Of a DNA stretch of 7,559 nucleotides, positions 1 through 5,829 are shown piece by piece; the stretch's first letter is position 1, and every line of letters begins with the position of its first letter. Made by a program: the position numbers and the translations under genes. Origin of the DNA: GCA-002841655 sp964446775 (GTDB lineage: Bacteria; Patescibacteriota; Patescibacteriia; Patescibacteriales; UBA12465); contig CAYURA010000035.1 of assembly GCA_964446775.1 (NCBI GenBank), positions 1 to 7,559 of the forward strand, read 5' to 3'. The notes beneath the pieces were generated by a model. It did not search any database and had not been told where the DNA came from. It was given only the letters and a program-made list of their open reading frames with translations.

Positions 1-62
1 GAAACCGGTTAAGGTTTACTCGCTTTCCAAGCGAGCGCACTAGACCACTATGCGAACTCTCC
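1..62 (-). tRNA. tRNA-Ser (anticodon GGA), 3' end cut by window edge
   Basis: Reading the minus strand from 62, a tRNA folds. The 5' acceptor strand is GGAGAGT (62-56). The D arm has a 3-bp stem GCA/TGC around a loop containing GTGGTCTAG. The anticodon stem is CTCGC/GCGAG around loop TTGGAAA, giving anticodon GGA at 28-26, which reads UCC/UCU serine codons. A long class II variable arm follows, with stem AAACC/GGTTT and a 6-nt loop (17-2), as expected for tRNA-Ser. The T arm and the 3' acceptor strand lie beyond base 1. The gene starts 21 bases after the stop codon of the DsbA-like gene on the same strand and may be co-transcribed with it; I see no good separate promoter. Confidence 0.93.
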
Positions 63-65
63 TGA

Positions 66-81
66 ACTAGCCTAAGCTAGT
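66..81 (-). other. Small hairpin between DsbA-like gene and tRNA-Ser
   Basis: A perfect 6-bp inverted repeat (ACTAGC, loop TTAG, GCTAGT on the minus strand) fills most of the 21-base gap between the stop codon at 84 and the tRNA 5' end at 62. No T-run follows it in the transcribed direction, so it is not a convincing terminator. It could be a structure in the tRNA leader. The inverted repeat is seen; any role is inferred. Confidence 0.35.
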
Positions 82-83
82 AT

Positions 84-776
84 TTAATTTAATTTTCTTT
101 CAATCATCTGCTTTAGCCCTTCAATTTCATCATCATTGGAGTCAGTAAAATTCTCATAAGGTTTAGCGCCAATAATAATCTCACCATCAAGGAAGGCGGT
201 TGGAGTGCCATAGATAGAAAGCTGTTCAGCTCTATCTTTTAATGAAGACACCATTATTCTATTTTCTTCATTATCCATACAGGTTTCAAAGCTATTGACA
301 TCTAAAGCAATTTTATCGGTAATTATGCGATTAAGGCCAATTTGGCCATTAGATTCTTCCAGCTTCCTATAGATATTTTTTCTCAACTCCAAGCCCTGAT
401 CCTGCTCCTCAGCACAAATGATAGCCAGGGCTAATTCCTTAGCTAAAATTGTATTATTAGCATTATAGAAACGGTAGGCAATTTTTAACTTATCAGGAAA
501 ATCAGTCTGTGCCTGTTCAATTGTTTTAGCAAAATCATAGCTCAAGGCATCAGTATAGTCTTCATAAAGCACTAAATTAAGTTCACCTGATCCTTCTTGA
601 AGATCAAAATCACTAAGTTCTAAACTACTAGGAACCTGATAGTTTAATGTATCAGGTATTTCTGATTTTATTTCTCTTTTTTCAATATGATTATTTAAAA
701 TAATAATACTTAAAAAGAAAATAATTGCAATTATTGCTAGTGATAGAATGGTTCTAATTGTTTTTTTGGCTGGCAT
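84..776 (-). CDS. Membrane-anchored DsbA/thioredoxin-fold protein lacking the CxxC active site
   Basis: A 230-aa protein with a short basic N-terminus and one hydrophobic segment (about residues 8-28), so the rest probably lies outside the membrane. From about residue 65 it follows the layout of the DsbA-like thioredoxin family (Thioredoxin_4 type). There is a beta-strand leading into YEDY (71-74), a helix, the pattern FPDKLKIAYRFY (93-104), ICAEEQ (120-125), and a cis-proline loop GTPTAFLDG (190-198) followed by G-x-x-PY. The catalytic CxxC expected just after the aromatic-acidic-aromatic motif is D76-A77-L78-S79. Two cysteines remain, C121 and C166, at positions that form a structural disulfide in some DsbA proteins. 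Oxidoreductase chemistry is therefore unlikely, and a binding or chaperone-like role is possible. The gene starts 23 bases after gatA and precedes the tRNA. No Shine-Dalgarno is seen before the ATG at 776. The fold call is fairly sure; the function is unknown. Confidence 0.8.
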   Translation of the reverse strand: MPAKKTIRTILSLAIIAIIFFLSIIILNNHIEKREIKSEIPDTLNYQVPSSLELSDFDLQEGSGELNLVLYEDYTDALSYDFAKTIEQAQTDFPDKLKIAYRFYNANNTILAKELALAIICAEEQDQGLELRKNIYRKLEESNGQIGLNRIITDKIALDVNSFETCMDNEENRIMVSSLKDRAEQLSIYGTPTAFLDGEIIIGAKPYENFTDSNDDEIEGLKQMIERKLN

Positions 777-799
777 AAGTTTTTTATCGCATCATTCAA

Positions 800-2260
800 T
801 CAAGGACGACGCTCGTTATAATTATTAATTTTTTCTAAGATTGACGCCCCTTGAAGCACTAAATCATCTCTTGTGGCAGGGCCAATTAATTGAAATCCAA
901 AGGGCAAATCTTTTCCTGATTCTAATAGGAAGCCACCTGGGATTGAAACTGCAGGCAAGCCAGCTAATGAGGCTCCTGATAAATAAGTATCTTCTAAATA
1001 CATTGCTAAAGGATTGTTTACTTGACTGCCAATCTTAAAAGCAACATGAGGAGTAGTGGGGCTAATTATTAAATCAACTTTGCTAAAAGCATGCTGATAA
1101 TCTAATCTAATCATTTCTCGCACCGCCTGAGCTTGTTTGTAATACGCATCATTATAACCACCACTTAAAGCAAAGGTGCCTAACATTATTCTTCTTTTAA
1201 CTTCAGGTCCGAAACCTTGACCCCGATGTTTTTTATAAAACGATTGCAAATCACTAGCCTCTAGCCCTGACCGGGCCCAAGCTAAGCCATTAAACCTAGC
1301 TAAATTAGAACTTAATTCACTGGGGGTAATGATGTAATAGACCGGGATGCTATATTTATTAGCTGCTAAATTAATTTCAATAATATCATGACCAGCTTTT
1401 TCTAGTTCTTTTAGTGTCTCCATTAAACTAGCTTTAATTCTTCTATCTAAAGCTTCTGAAAAATGTTCAGACACTACTCCAATCCTTAATTTTGATCTTT
1501 TGGTCTTAAGTAATGACGAGTAGTTGATCTGATCTTCTTGAATCGTATTGGCATCTCTTTTATCTTGTCCACTAATAACTGACATCACCATAGCTAGGTC
1601 TTCGCTACTACGGCAAAAAGGGCCAATAACATCAGTTGATGAAGTCATTGATAATAGACCGAAACGAGAAACTCGGCCATAACTAGGTTTAAAACCAAAG
1701 AGGTTACAAAAGCTAGCTGGTTGCCTAATAGAGCCACCAGTATCCGATCCTAGACTAAATAGACCCATCCCAGCCGCTAGAGCAGCTGAACTGCCACCAG
1801 AAGAACCCCCTGGCACTCGTTCTAAATCCCAAGGATTACAAGTTATTTGAAAAGCGGAATTTTCTGTTGAAGCACCGTGAGCAAACTCATCTAAGTTAGT
1901 TTTAGCTAATAGGACTGCACCAGCTTCTTTTAAACGACTAATAACTGTAGCATCATAAGGAGCATGATAATGTTCTAAAATCTTAGAGGCAGCGGTCGTT
2001 TTTAGACCTTTAGTCATGATTAGATCTTTAACTAAATAAGGGATACCTAATAGAGGGCTTCTATCTCCCTGAGCTAAGCGTCTATCAGCCTCTTTAGCGG
2101 CTTTTAAAGCTCCAGTCTCATCAACAAGAAGACAGGCTTTAATCTGACCATCCTTAGTCTTAATCTGATTTAAACACGCTTCAGTAATTGCTAGCGAACT
2201 TATTTCACCATTATCTAAAGCTGACCGAGCTGCTTTAATTGTCAAAAAATTAAGATCCAT
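800..2260 (-). CDS. gatA: Aspartyl/glutamyl-tRNA amidotransferase subunit A
   Basis: This 486-aa protein has the usual GatA length and is an amidase-signature enzyme. In the GatCAB complex it hydrolyses glutamine and supplies ammonia to convert Glu-tRNA(Gln) and/or Asp-tRNA(Asn) to the correct amide form in the cytoplasm. The Ser-cisSer-Lys triad is visible: K78 in IPYLVKDL, S153 in GGSSGGSSAA (151-160) and S177 in GSDTGGSIRQPAS (171-183). The 75- and 24-residue spacings match the Lys79/Ser154/Ser178 arrangement known from Staphylococcus aureus GatA. The C-terminal LPFGFQLIGP motif is also typical. The start lies 3 bases after the gatC stop, which suggests translational coupling, and no Shine-Dalgarno is apparent. 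It ends in TGA. gatB, which encodes the tRNA-binding kinase subunit, is absent from the window. Confidence 0.97.
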   Translation of the reverse strand: MDLNFLTIKAARSALDNGEISSLAITEACLNQIKTKDGQIKACLLVDETGALKAAKEADRRLAQGDRSPLLGIPYLVKDLIMTKGLKTTAASKILEHYHAPYDATVISRLKEAGAVLLAKTNLDEFAHGASTENSAFQITCNPWDLERVPGGSSGGSSAALAAGMGLFSLGSDTGGSIRQPASFCNLFGFKPSYGRVSRFGLLSMTSSTDVIGPFCRSSEDLAMVMSVISGQDKRDANTIQEDQINYSSLLKTKRSKLRIGVVSEHFSEALDRRIKASLMETLKELEKAGHDIIEINLAANKYSIPVYYIITPSELSSNLARFNGLAWARSGLEASDLQSFYKKHRGQGFGPEVKRRIMLGTFALSGGYNDAYYKQAQAVREMIRLDYQHAFSKVDLIISPTTPHVAFKIGSQVNNPLAMYLEDTYLSGASLAGLPAVSIPGGFLLESGKDLPFGFQLIGPATRDDLVLQGASILEKINNYNERRP

Positions 2261-2263
2261 ATT

Positions 2264-2545
2264 TTATAAAACTCGCTTTACTTTTATTAACCCTGCTTCC
2301 CTGTCGGCCTCTTCAAGCGCCTCTTCGTTCTCTGATAAATCCCAAGGCTCAGGCTTATCTTCTCGCCAAACATTTTTAAGCGGAGGACTCACTTTCTCTA
2401 TCGCACTTATTTTTACTGACTGTAATTTTTCAATATAATCAGTAATCTCAGATAATTGCTTGCCATATAAAAACAACTCTTCTGGACTTAATTCCAGACG
2501 AGCTAATTCCGCTATTTCTTTAATATCTTCATGACTAAATTTCAT
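2264..2545 (-). CDS. gatC: Aspartyl/glutamyl-tRNA amidotransferase subunit C
   Basis: A 93-aa protein of normal GatC length. GatC wraps around GatA and GatB and stabilises the amidotransferase complex. Recognisable features are the N-terminal helix pattern IKEIAELARLELSPEE (8-23), the following helix with LSEITDYIEKLQ (31-42), the central WREDKPEP element (60-67, equivalent to the family's LRxDxP) and the C-terminal KVKRVL (88-93), equivalent to the usual F-x-V-P-x-V/I-L ending. Its ATG lies inside the end of ligA, with an 11-base overlap (2535-2545) in a different frame, so translation is probably coupled to the ligase. gatA follows after 3 bases. The small size and divergent sequence would make this call weaker alone, but the position before gatA makes it firm. 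Confidence 0.93.
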   Translation of the reverse strand: MKFSHEDIKEIAELARLELSPEELFLYGKQLSEITDYIEKLQSVKISAIEKVSPPLKNVWREDKPEPWDLSENEEALEEADREAGLIKVKRVL

Positions 2546-4655
2546 AAGTGATTAATTTTAAAAATTCTGTTTCAGTTAATATTTCTACCCCTAATTTTTG
2601 AGCTGTAGTTAATTTCGATCCTGGCTCTTGGCCAACTACTAAATAATCAACAGTCGCACTAATACTATCCCGATTTTTTCCCCCCTTCGCCTTAATTCTA
2701 TCTTTTGCCTCTTGTCTTGTCAAACCAACTAGAGAGCCAGTGATTACAAATATTTTATTAGCTAAAGTTTGCTTAGCTTCAGTTTTAGTCCAAAATAATT
2801 GTAATCCGTGCTGGGCAAATTTTCCCATTAATTCACTAGTTTCTTCTTCATGCCAAAAAGAATATAGACTATTAGCCACTACTGGTCCAATATCATCAAT
2901 TTTCAAGTAATCTGCTTCACTAATATTTTTGGCTAAAGTTAATAACTCTAAGGTAGAAATTTCTGTTTTTTTACTATCTTTACCTATCTCTTCTGTAATT
3001 CGGTCTGCTGTTTCAGTGCCAATGTGATTAATTCCTAAGGCGAAAATAAAGCGATTCAGCTCCAGCTTCTTTTTCATATCAATAGCCCGTAACAAATTAT
3101 CTGCTTTTTTCTCAGCGAAACCATTCAGTGATAGTAGATCCTCACGTCGCAAAGCATAAATATCAGCGGCATCTTCAATTAATCCCTCACTTAATAACTG
3201 TTCTACTATTTTCCGACCTAAGCCCTCAATATCTAAGGCTCCCTTAGAAGTAAAATGAATTAAACGTCGCAAACTTACAGCGTAGCATTTCCTATTAAGG
3301 CAACGATAGGCAACTTCACCTGCTACCTGTTCAATTACACTATGACAGCGAGGACAATGTTTTGGAGCTTTAACTTTTTTTTCATTACCAGAACGTAAAT
3401 TAATTAAAACTGAAACAATTTTTGGGATCACATCACCTGCTCGTTCCAAGATTACTGTATCACCAATTCTTAGGCCTAATCTTTTAATCTCATCATAATT
3501 ATGTAAAGTTGCGCGAGCAATAGTAACTCCAACTAAAGTAACTGGTTCTAAAATAGCAATTGGTGTTAAGACCCCAGTTCTTCCAACTTGCCACACCAGG
3601 TCTAAAACTTTAGTCGTTGCCTGCTCAGCCGAGAATTTATAGGCCATCATATAACGTGGAGCCTTACCCACTACCCCTAAACTATTCCATAATGATATTT
3701 CATTAAATTTAACTACCACACCATCTATATGAAAAGGCAAATCATCTTTATTCTTTTCCCAATAATTTTTAAACTCAACTACTTCTCGTAGACTATGGCA
3801 GAGACTATTATGCCGAATAATCCTAAACCCAAGAAGACTAGCAATCTGCTCTGCCTGTTTGCGGCTGGTATACAGTTCTCCGCGTTTAAACTCAGGAAAA
3901 ATCAAATCATAGGGGTAGAAATCCAATTTCCGACTAGCGCTTATTTGAGAGTCTAATTGACGTAAAGAACCAGCCGCCGCATTTCTAGTATTAGCTAAAA
4001 GTGGCTTATTCTCCTTTGCCAAAGCTTCATTTAATTGAGTTAAAACCGCTTTACTCATGATAGTCTCACCCCTAATTTCCAGCACACCTTCTCGAATAGA
4101 CTTTAAAATATGGTCGACTTGTTCTTTATCTAAACCCAAGCCTTCTAAATCTGACCGTGCAGGCTGACTTAAGGATAAAGGGATGCTCTCGATAGTTCTC
4201 AGATTAAAAGTTATATCTTCGCCAACTCGTCCATCACCTCGAGTAGCCCCAGAATACAAGAAGCCATTTTCATAACGCAGACTAGCTGCTAAGCCATCAA
4301 GCTTAAGTTCGCAATAGTAGTCAACACTTTCACTTAAATTAGGCCAATAATTACGATTCCTTTTTTCCCAAGCATTAATATCAGTTTCAGTAAAAGCATC
4401 ATAAAGAGAAATCATTGCCTGACTATGAATGATCTTTTTAAACTTCAGTAACGGTTTTCCTTCTACTCTTTGAGTAGGCGAATCAGGACTAATATACTGA
4501 GGAAATTCATTTTCTAAGCGAAATAATTCTAGTTTTAAGCTATCTAAAACAGCTGGTGAAATAGTCTCTTTATCATAGACATGATAATTATAACGATGAC
4601 TATTAATCTCCTTTTTTAAGCTAACAATTCTTTTTTCTGCTTCTTTTTCTGTCAT
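2535..4655 (-). CDS. ligA: NAD+-dependent DNA ligase
   Basis: A 706-aa protein, somewhat longer than the usual ~670. LigA joins nicks in DNA using NAD+, for Okazaki-fragment sealing and repair. Domains in order: Ia NAD-binding helices (about 1-65, with RYNYHVYDKETISP at 21-34); the nucleotidyltransferase domain with motif CELKLDGLAAS (115-125, adenylated lysine K118), TRGDGRVGEDIT (138-149), LEIRGE (192-197) and the VGKAPRYMMAYKF region (329-341); the OB fold (about 345-425); a zinc finger C434-x2-C437-x14-C452-x4-C457; helix-hairpin-helix repeats (about 470-600); and a BRCT domain (about 632-700). All key residues appear intact. Between IPL (158-160) and LEIRGE there are 31 residues, about 20 more than I recall for E. 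coli LigA. The ATG at 4655 has a weak AAGG 9 bases upstream and lies about 26 bases after a predicted transcription start. It is the first gene of a ligA-gatC-gatA unit. Confidence 0.98.
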   Translation of the reverse strand: MTEKEAEKRIVSLKKEINSHRYNYHVYDKETISPAVLDSLKLELFRLENEFPQYISPDSPTQRVEGKPLLKFKKIIHSQAMISLYDAFTETDINAWEKRNRNYWPNLSESVDYYCELKLDGLAASLRYENGFLYSGATRGDGRVGEDITFNLRTIESIPLSLSQPARSDLEGLGLDKEQVDHILKSIREGVLEIRGETIMSKAVLTQLNEALAKENKPLLANTRNAAAGSLRQLDSQISASRKLDFYPYDLIFPEFKRGELYTSRKQAEQIASLLGFRIIRHNSLCHSLREVVEFKNYWEKNKDDLPFHIDGVVVKFNEISLWNSLGVVGKAPRYMMAYKFSAEQATTKVLDLVWQVGRTGVLTPIAILEPVTLVGVTIARATLHNYDEIKRLGLRIGDTVILERAGDVIPKIVSVLINLRSGNEKKVKAPKHCPRCHSVIEQVAGEVAYRCLNRKCYAVSLRRLIHFTSKGALDIEGLGRKIVEQLLSEGLIEDAADIYALRREDLLSLNGFAEKKADNLLRAIDMKKKLELNRFIFALGINHIGTETADRITEEIGKDSKKTEISTLELLTLAKNISEADYLKIDDIGPVVANSLYSFWHEEETSELMGKFAQHGLQLFWTKTEAKQTLANKIFVITGSLVGLTRQEAKDRIKAKGGKNRDSISATVDYLVVGQEPGSKLTTAQKLGVEILTETEFLKLITYEI

Positions 4656-4687
4656 ATATTAAGACCTTATAATCATTTTATGCCTAT

Positions 4688-4715
4688 ATTATAGCACAAT
4701 CAGGTATTTTGTCAT
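4688..4715 (-). promoter_or_regulatory. Sigma70-type promoter with extended -10, upstream of ligA
   Basis: On the minus strand, ATGACA (4715-4710, five of six match TTGACA) is followed after 16 bases by a perfect TATAAT (4693-4688), preceded by TGC to form an extended -10 (TGCTATAAT). The expected start near 4681 leaves a leader of about 26 bases before the ligA ATG. The promoter lies between the terminator of the preceding genes and ligA, so it probably drives ligA, gatC, gatA and the DsbA-like gene. Confidence 0.75.
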
Positions 4716-4752
4716 TCCTTAAATAGCTAATAGATTAGAGCCTTGGATAATA

Positions 4753-4782
4753 AAAACACTTCAAGTATAATTGAAGTGTTTT
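4753..4782 (-). terminator. Rho-independent terminator after the 74-aa gene
   Basis: A perfect 12-bp inverted repeat (minus strand AAAACACTTCAA, loop TTATAC, TTGAAGTGTTTT) runs directly into a T-rich tract (TTTTT then ATTAT). It lies 16 bases after the stop codon of the 74-aa gene and before the ligA promoter. The stem is A/T-rich at the base with G/C pairs in the middle. The A-tract on the other flank could in principle allow activity on the plus strand too, but no plus-strand gene needs it. Confidence 0.8.
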
Positions 4783-4798
4783 AATAAATCAAAATTGA

Positions 4799-5023
4799 TT
4801 ATTGAACTGGATTAACTTCGGGCTGAGCTTGAGCCTGACCAGAAGCTTGGTTAATGAAAGAAACCACCTCAGTCAAGGCTTGACTATTCTGGACTGTAGC
4901 CTGTTCTAACTGAGCTAAACGATTGCCCGTATTAATTATCCGAGTATTAAGTTGCCAAAAAAGCATAATTAAAACGCCAATGATTAAACCTGCAATTAAA
5001 GGAAAAATTAATTCTTTTTTCAT
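4799..5023 (-). CDS. Small single-pass membrane protein, paralogue of the 91-aa neighbour
   Basis: This 74-aa protein is not assigned to a known family. It has a two-lysine N-terminus and one hydrophobic segment (about residues 6-23). An amphipathic, probably coiled-coil stretch follows (about 30-60: L36, L39, V44, L50, V53, I57), then a Gln/Ala/Pro tail with AQAQPEVNPVQ at the C-terminus. Residues 36-67 align without gaps to residues 58-89 of the 91-aa protein encoded just upstream. I count 11 of 32 identities, including NSQ, IN and AQAQ, so the two genes look like an old duplication. A 66-base gap with a hairpin separates them, and a strong terminator follows, so this is probably the last gene of a two-gene transcript. 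No Shine-Dalgarno is visible before the ATG at 5023. The gene is likely real because of the paralogy; its role is unknown. Confidence 0.75.
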   Translation of the reverse strand: MKKELIFPLIAGLIIGVLIMLFWQLNTRIINTGNRLAQLEQATVQNSQALTEVVSFINQASGQAQAQPEVNPVQ

Positions 5024-5036
5024 ATTGTTATTATTA

Positions 5037-5057
5037 AGCTAAGACCTAAACTTAGCT
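5037..5057 (-). other. Leader hairpin in front of the 74-aa gene
   Basis: A perfect 7-bp inverted repeat (minus strand AGCTAAG, loop TTTAGGT, CTTAGCT) lies in the 66-base gap between the two paralogous genes and ends 13 bases before the ATG at 5023. No T-run follows it on the minus strand, so it does not look like an intrinsic terminator. It could set the relative expression of the two genes by processing or by blocking ribosome entry. The structure is seen; the role is inferred. Confidence 0.45.
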
Positions 5058-5089
5058 AGATTTATTTATTATTTTTTTTAATTTATCTC

Positions 5090-5365
5090 CTATTTAACTT
5101 GTGCCTGAGCCTCGCTAAGACTATTGTTAATATAAGCAATTACAGCTGAGACTGATTGAGAATTTTCAAATACTTTGGCTTGCAAAGCAAGAATCTTCTT
5201 TTCTTGACGGTAATTTTCGTTAAACATATAGGCATAGACCGCCAACAAAAAAACTAATACTAAAGTAGCCACTAAGGGGCCAAATGATTTATTCTTCATA
5301 GGAGTGCGCGAGAAGCGCTGGCTCTCACTAATTGAGCGAGATGATCGCCGCTTCATTGTTGTCAT
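5090..5365 (-). CDS. Small single-pass membrane protein, paralogue of the 74-aa neighbour
   Basis: A 91-aa protein of unknown family. It has a basic, Ser/Arg-rich cytoplasmic-type N-terminus (residues 1-27, with MKRRSSRSISESQRFSR at 4-20), one membrane segment (about 29-48) and a polar, probably coiled-coil tail (about 52-89) ending in EAQAQVK. The tail aligns without gaps to the tail of the 74-aa protein downstream (NSQ at 68-70, IN at 79-80, AQAQ at 86-89), while the N-termini differ. The layout of basic head, membrane helix and coiled coil superficially resembles divisome proteins such as FtsL/DivIC, but no diagnostic residues support that. The start at 5365 is preceded by a good promoter with a predicted leader of about 29 bases. 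A second in-frame ATG at 5356 (residue 4) is an equally possible start. No Shine-Dalgarno is seen for either. Confidence 0.75.
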   Translation of the reverse strand: MTTMKRRSSRSISESQRFSRTPMKNKSFGPLVATLVLVFLLAVYAYMFNENYRQEKKILALQAKVFENSQSVSAVIAYINNSLSEAQAQVK

Positions 5366-5400
5366 AGTTAATAAATTAATTTGTTTGTAAAGATATGACT

Positions 5401-5429
5401 ATTATAACATACCCAAATAAAGATGCCAA
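5401..5429 (-). promoter_or_regulatory. Sigma70-type promoter for the 91-aa/74-aa pair
   Basis: On the minus strand, TTGGCA (5429-5424, five of six match TTGACA) is followed after exactly 17 bases by TATAAT (5406-5401), preceded by TGT to give an extended -10. The predicted start near 5394 gives a leader of about 29 bases before the ATG at 5365. A 14-bp tandem AT-rich repeat sits directly upstream of the -35. This is the best promoter in the window. Confidence 0.8.
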
Positions 5430-5430
5430 A

Positions 5431-5458
5431 TAATATTTAATTTATAATATTTAATTTA
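5431..5458. repeat. Perfect 14-bp tandem repeat upstream of a promoter
   Basis: TAATATTTAATTTA (plus strand) occurs twice in direct succession, at 5431-5444 and 5445-5458. The array begins one base beyond the -35 hexamer of the 91-aa gene promoter. Its position and pure A/T content fit an UP-like element, and a tandem operator for a regulator is an alternative. The repeat is seen directly; the function is inferred. Confidence 0.7.
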
Positions 5459-5529
5459 ATAAATTATAGATAATCAATAAAAAGTTTTAAAAATATAAAT
5501 CAAAAAGAGCTCCCCCAAAGAATTATTAA

Positions 5530-5757
5530 TTAATCCACCTGCCTATTATTATCTAAAAAAATATCAGTCAAATCTTCATTAGGGTCTAAGTCTAATCGCC
5601 TAAAATTAGAATCATGAGCGCTATTTATTTCATCGCCTTTATCCTGAGAATTTAATAAAATAGTCACAAAGATAATAGCGATAATAAGGACTAAACCAAT
5701 AATGATGAAAATTTTATCATGTTTAGATTTTTTTGTTGATTTACTTAATCTCCTCAT
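5530..5757 (-). CDS. Small single-pass membrane protein of unknown function
   Basis: A 75-aa protein with a strongly basic N-terminus (RRLSKSTKKSKHDK, residues 2-15), one very hydrophobic Ile-rich membrane segment (about 16-36) and a short acidic tail (about 38-75, with LDLDPNEDLTDIF at 55-67). The charge distribution predicts an N-in, C-out topology. I do not recognise the family. The ATG at 5757 has no Shine-Dalgarno in front; instead AGGAG falls at codons 2-3, and no in-frame start that could use it lies nearby. The gene is 72 bases after the cupredoxin-fold gene and 164 bases before the 91-aa gene. It does not share the NSQ/AQAQ tail of the two small proteins downstream. Confidence 0.65.
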   Translation of the reverse strand: MRRLSKSTKKSKHDKIFIIIGLVLIIAIIFVTILLNSQDKGDEINSAHDSNFRRLDLDPNEDLTDIFLDNNRQVD

Positions 5758-5782
5758 ATTTTTTATAAAGTATTAACAATTG

Positions 5783-5803
5783 AAAAACTAATATAATAAT
5801 TAG
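5783..5803 (-). terminator. Possible weak terminator after the cupredoxin-fold gene
   Basis: On the minus strand, a short 5-bp stem CTAAT/ATTAG with loop TATTAT (5803-5788) is followed directly by TTTTT (5787-5783), about 26 bases after the stop codon at 5830. The stem is nearly all A/T and short, so termination would be partial at best. Chance is a real alternative in such AT-rich sequence. Confidence 0.3.
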
Positions 5804-5829
5804 ACTTCGAACTAGCCAGTTTCAATTAA

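Noticed and set aside
841..1038. 65-aa open frame on the plus strand
   Set aside because: It lies entirely antisense to the well-supported gatA, has no recognisable domain and no promoter or ribosome site of its own; it is a shadow frame.
5563..5595. EF-hand-like acidic stretch LDLDPNEDLTDIF in the 75-aa protein
   Set aside because: The central Gly and the final Glu/Asp of an EF-hand loop are missing, so calcium binding cannot be supported.
5758..5829. Promoter for the 75-aa gene in the 72-base gap (TTGAAA with AATTAT 18 bases on)
   Set aside because: The -10 matches only four of six positions and overlaps a possible weak terminator stem; too weak to list.
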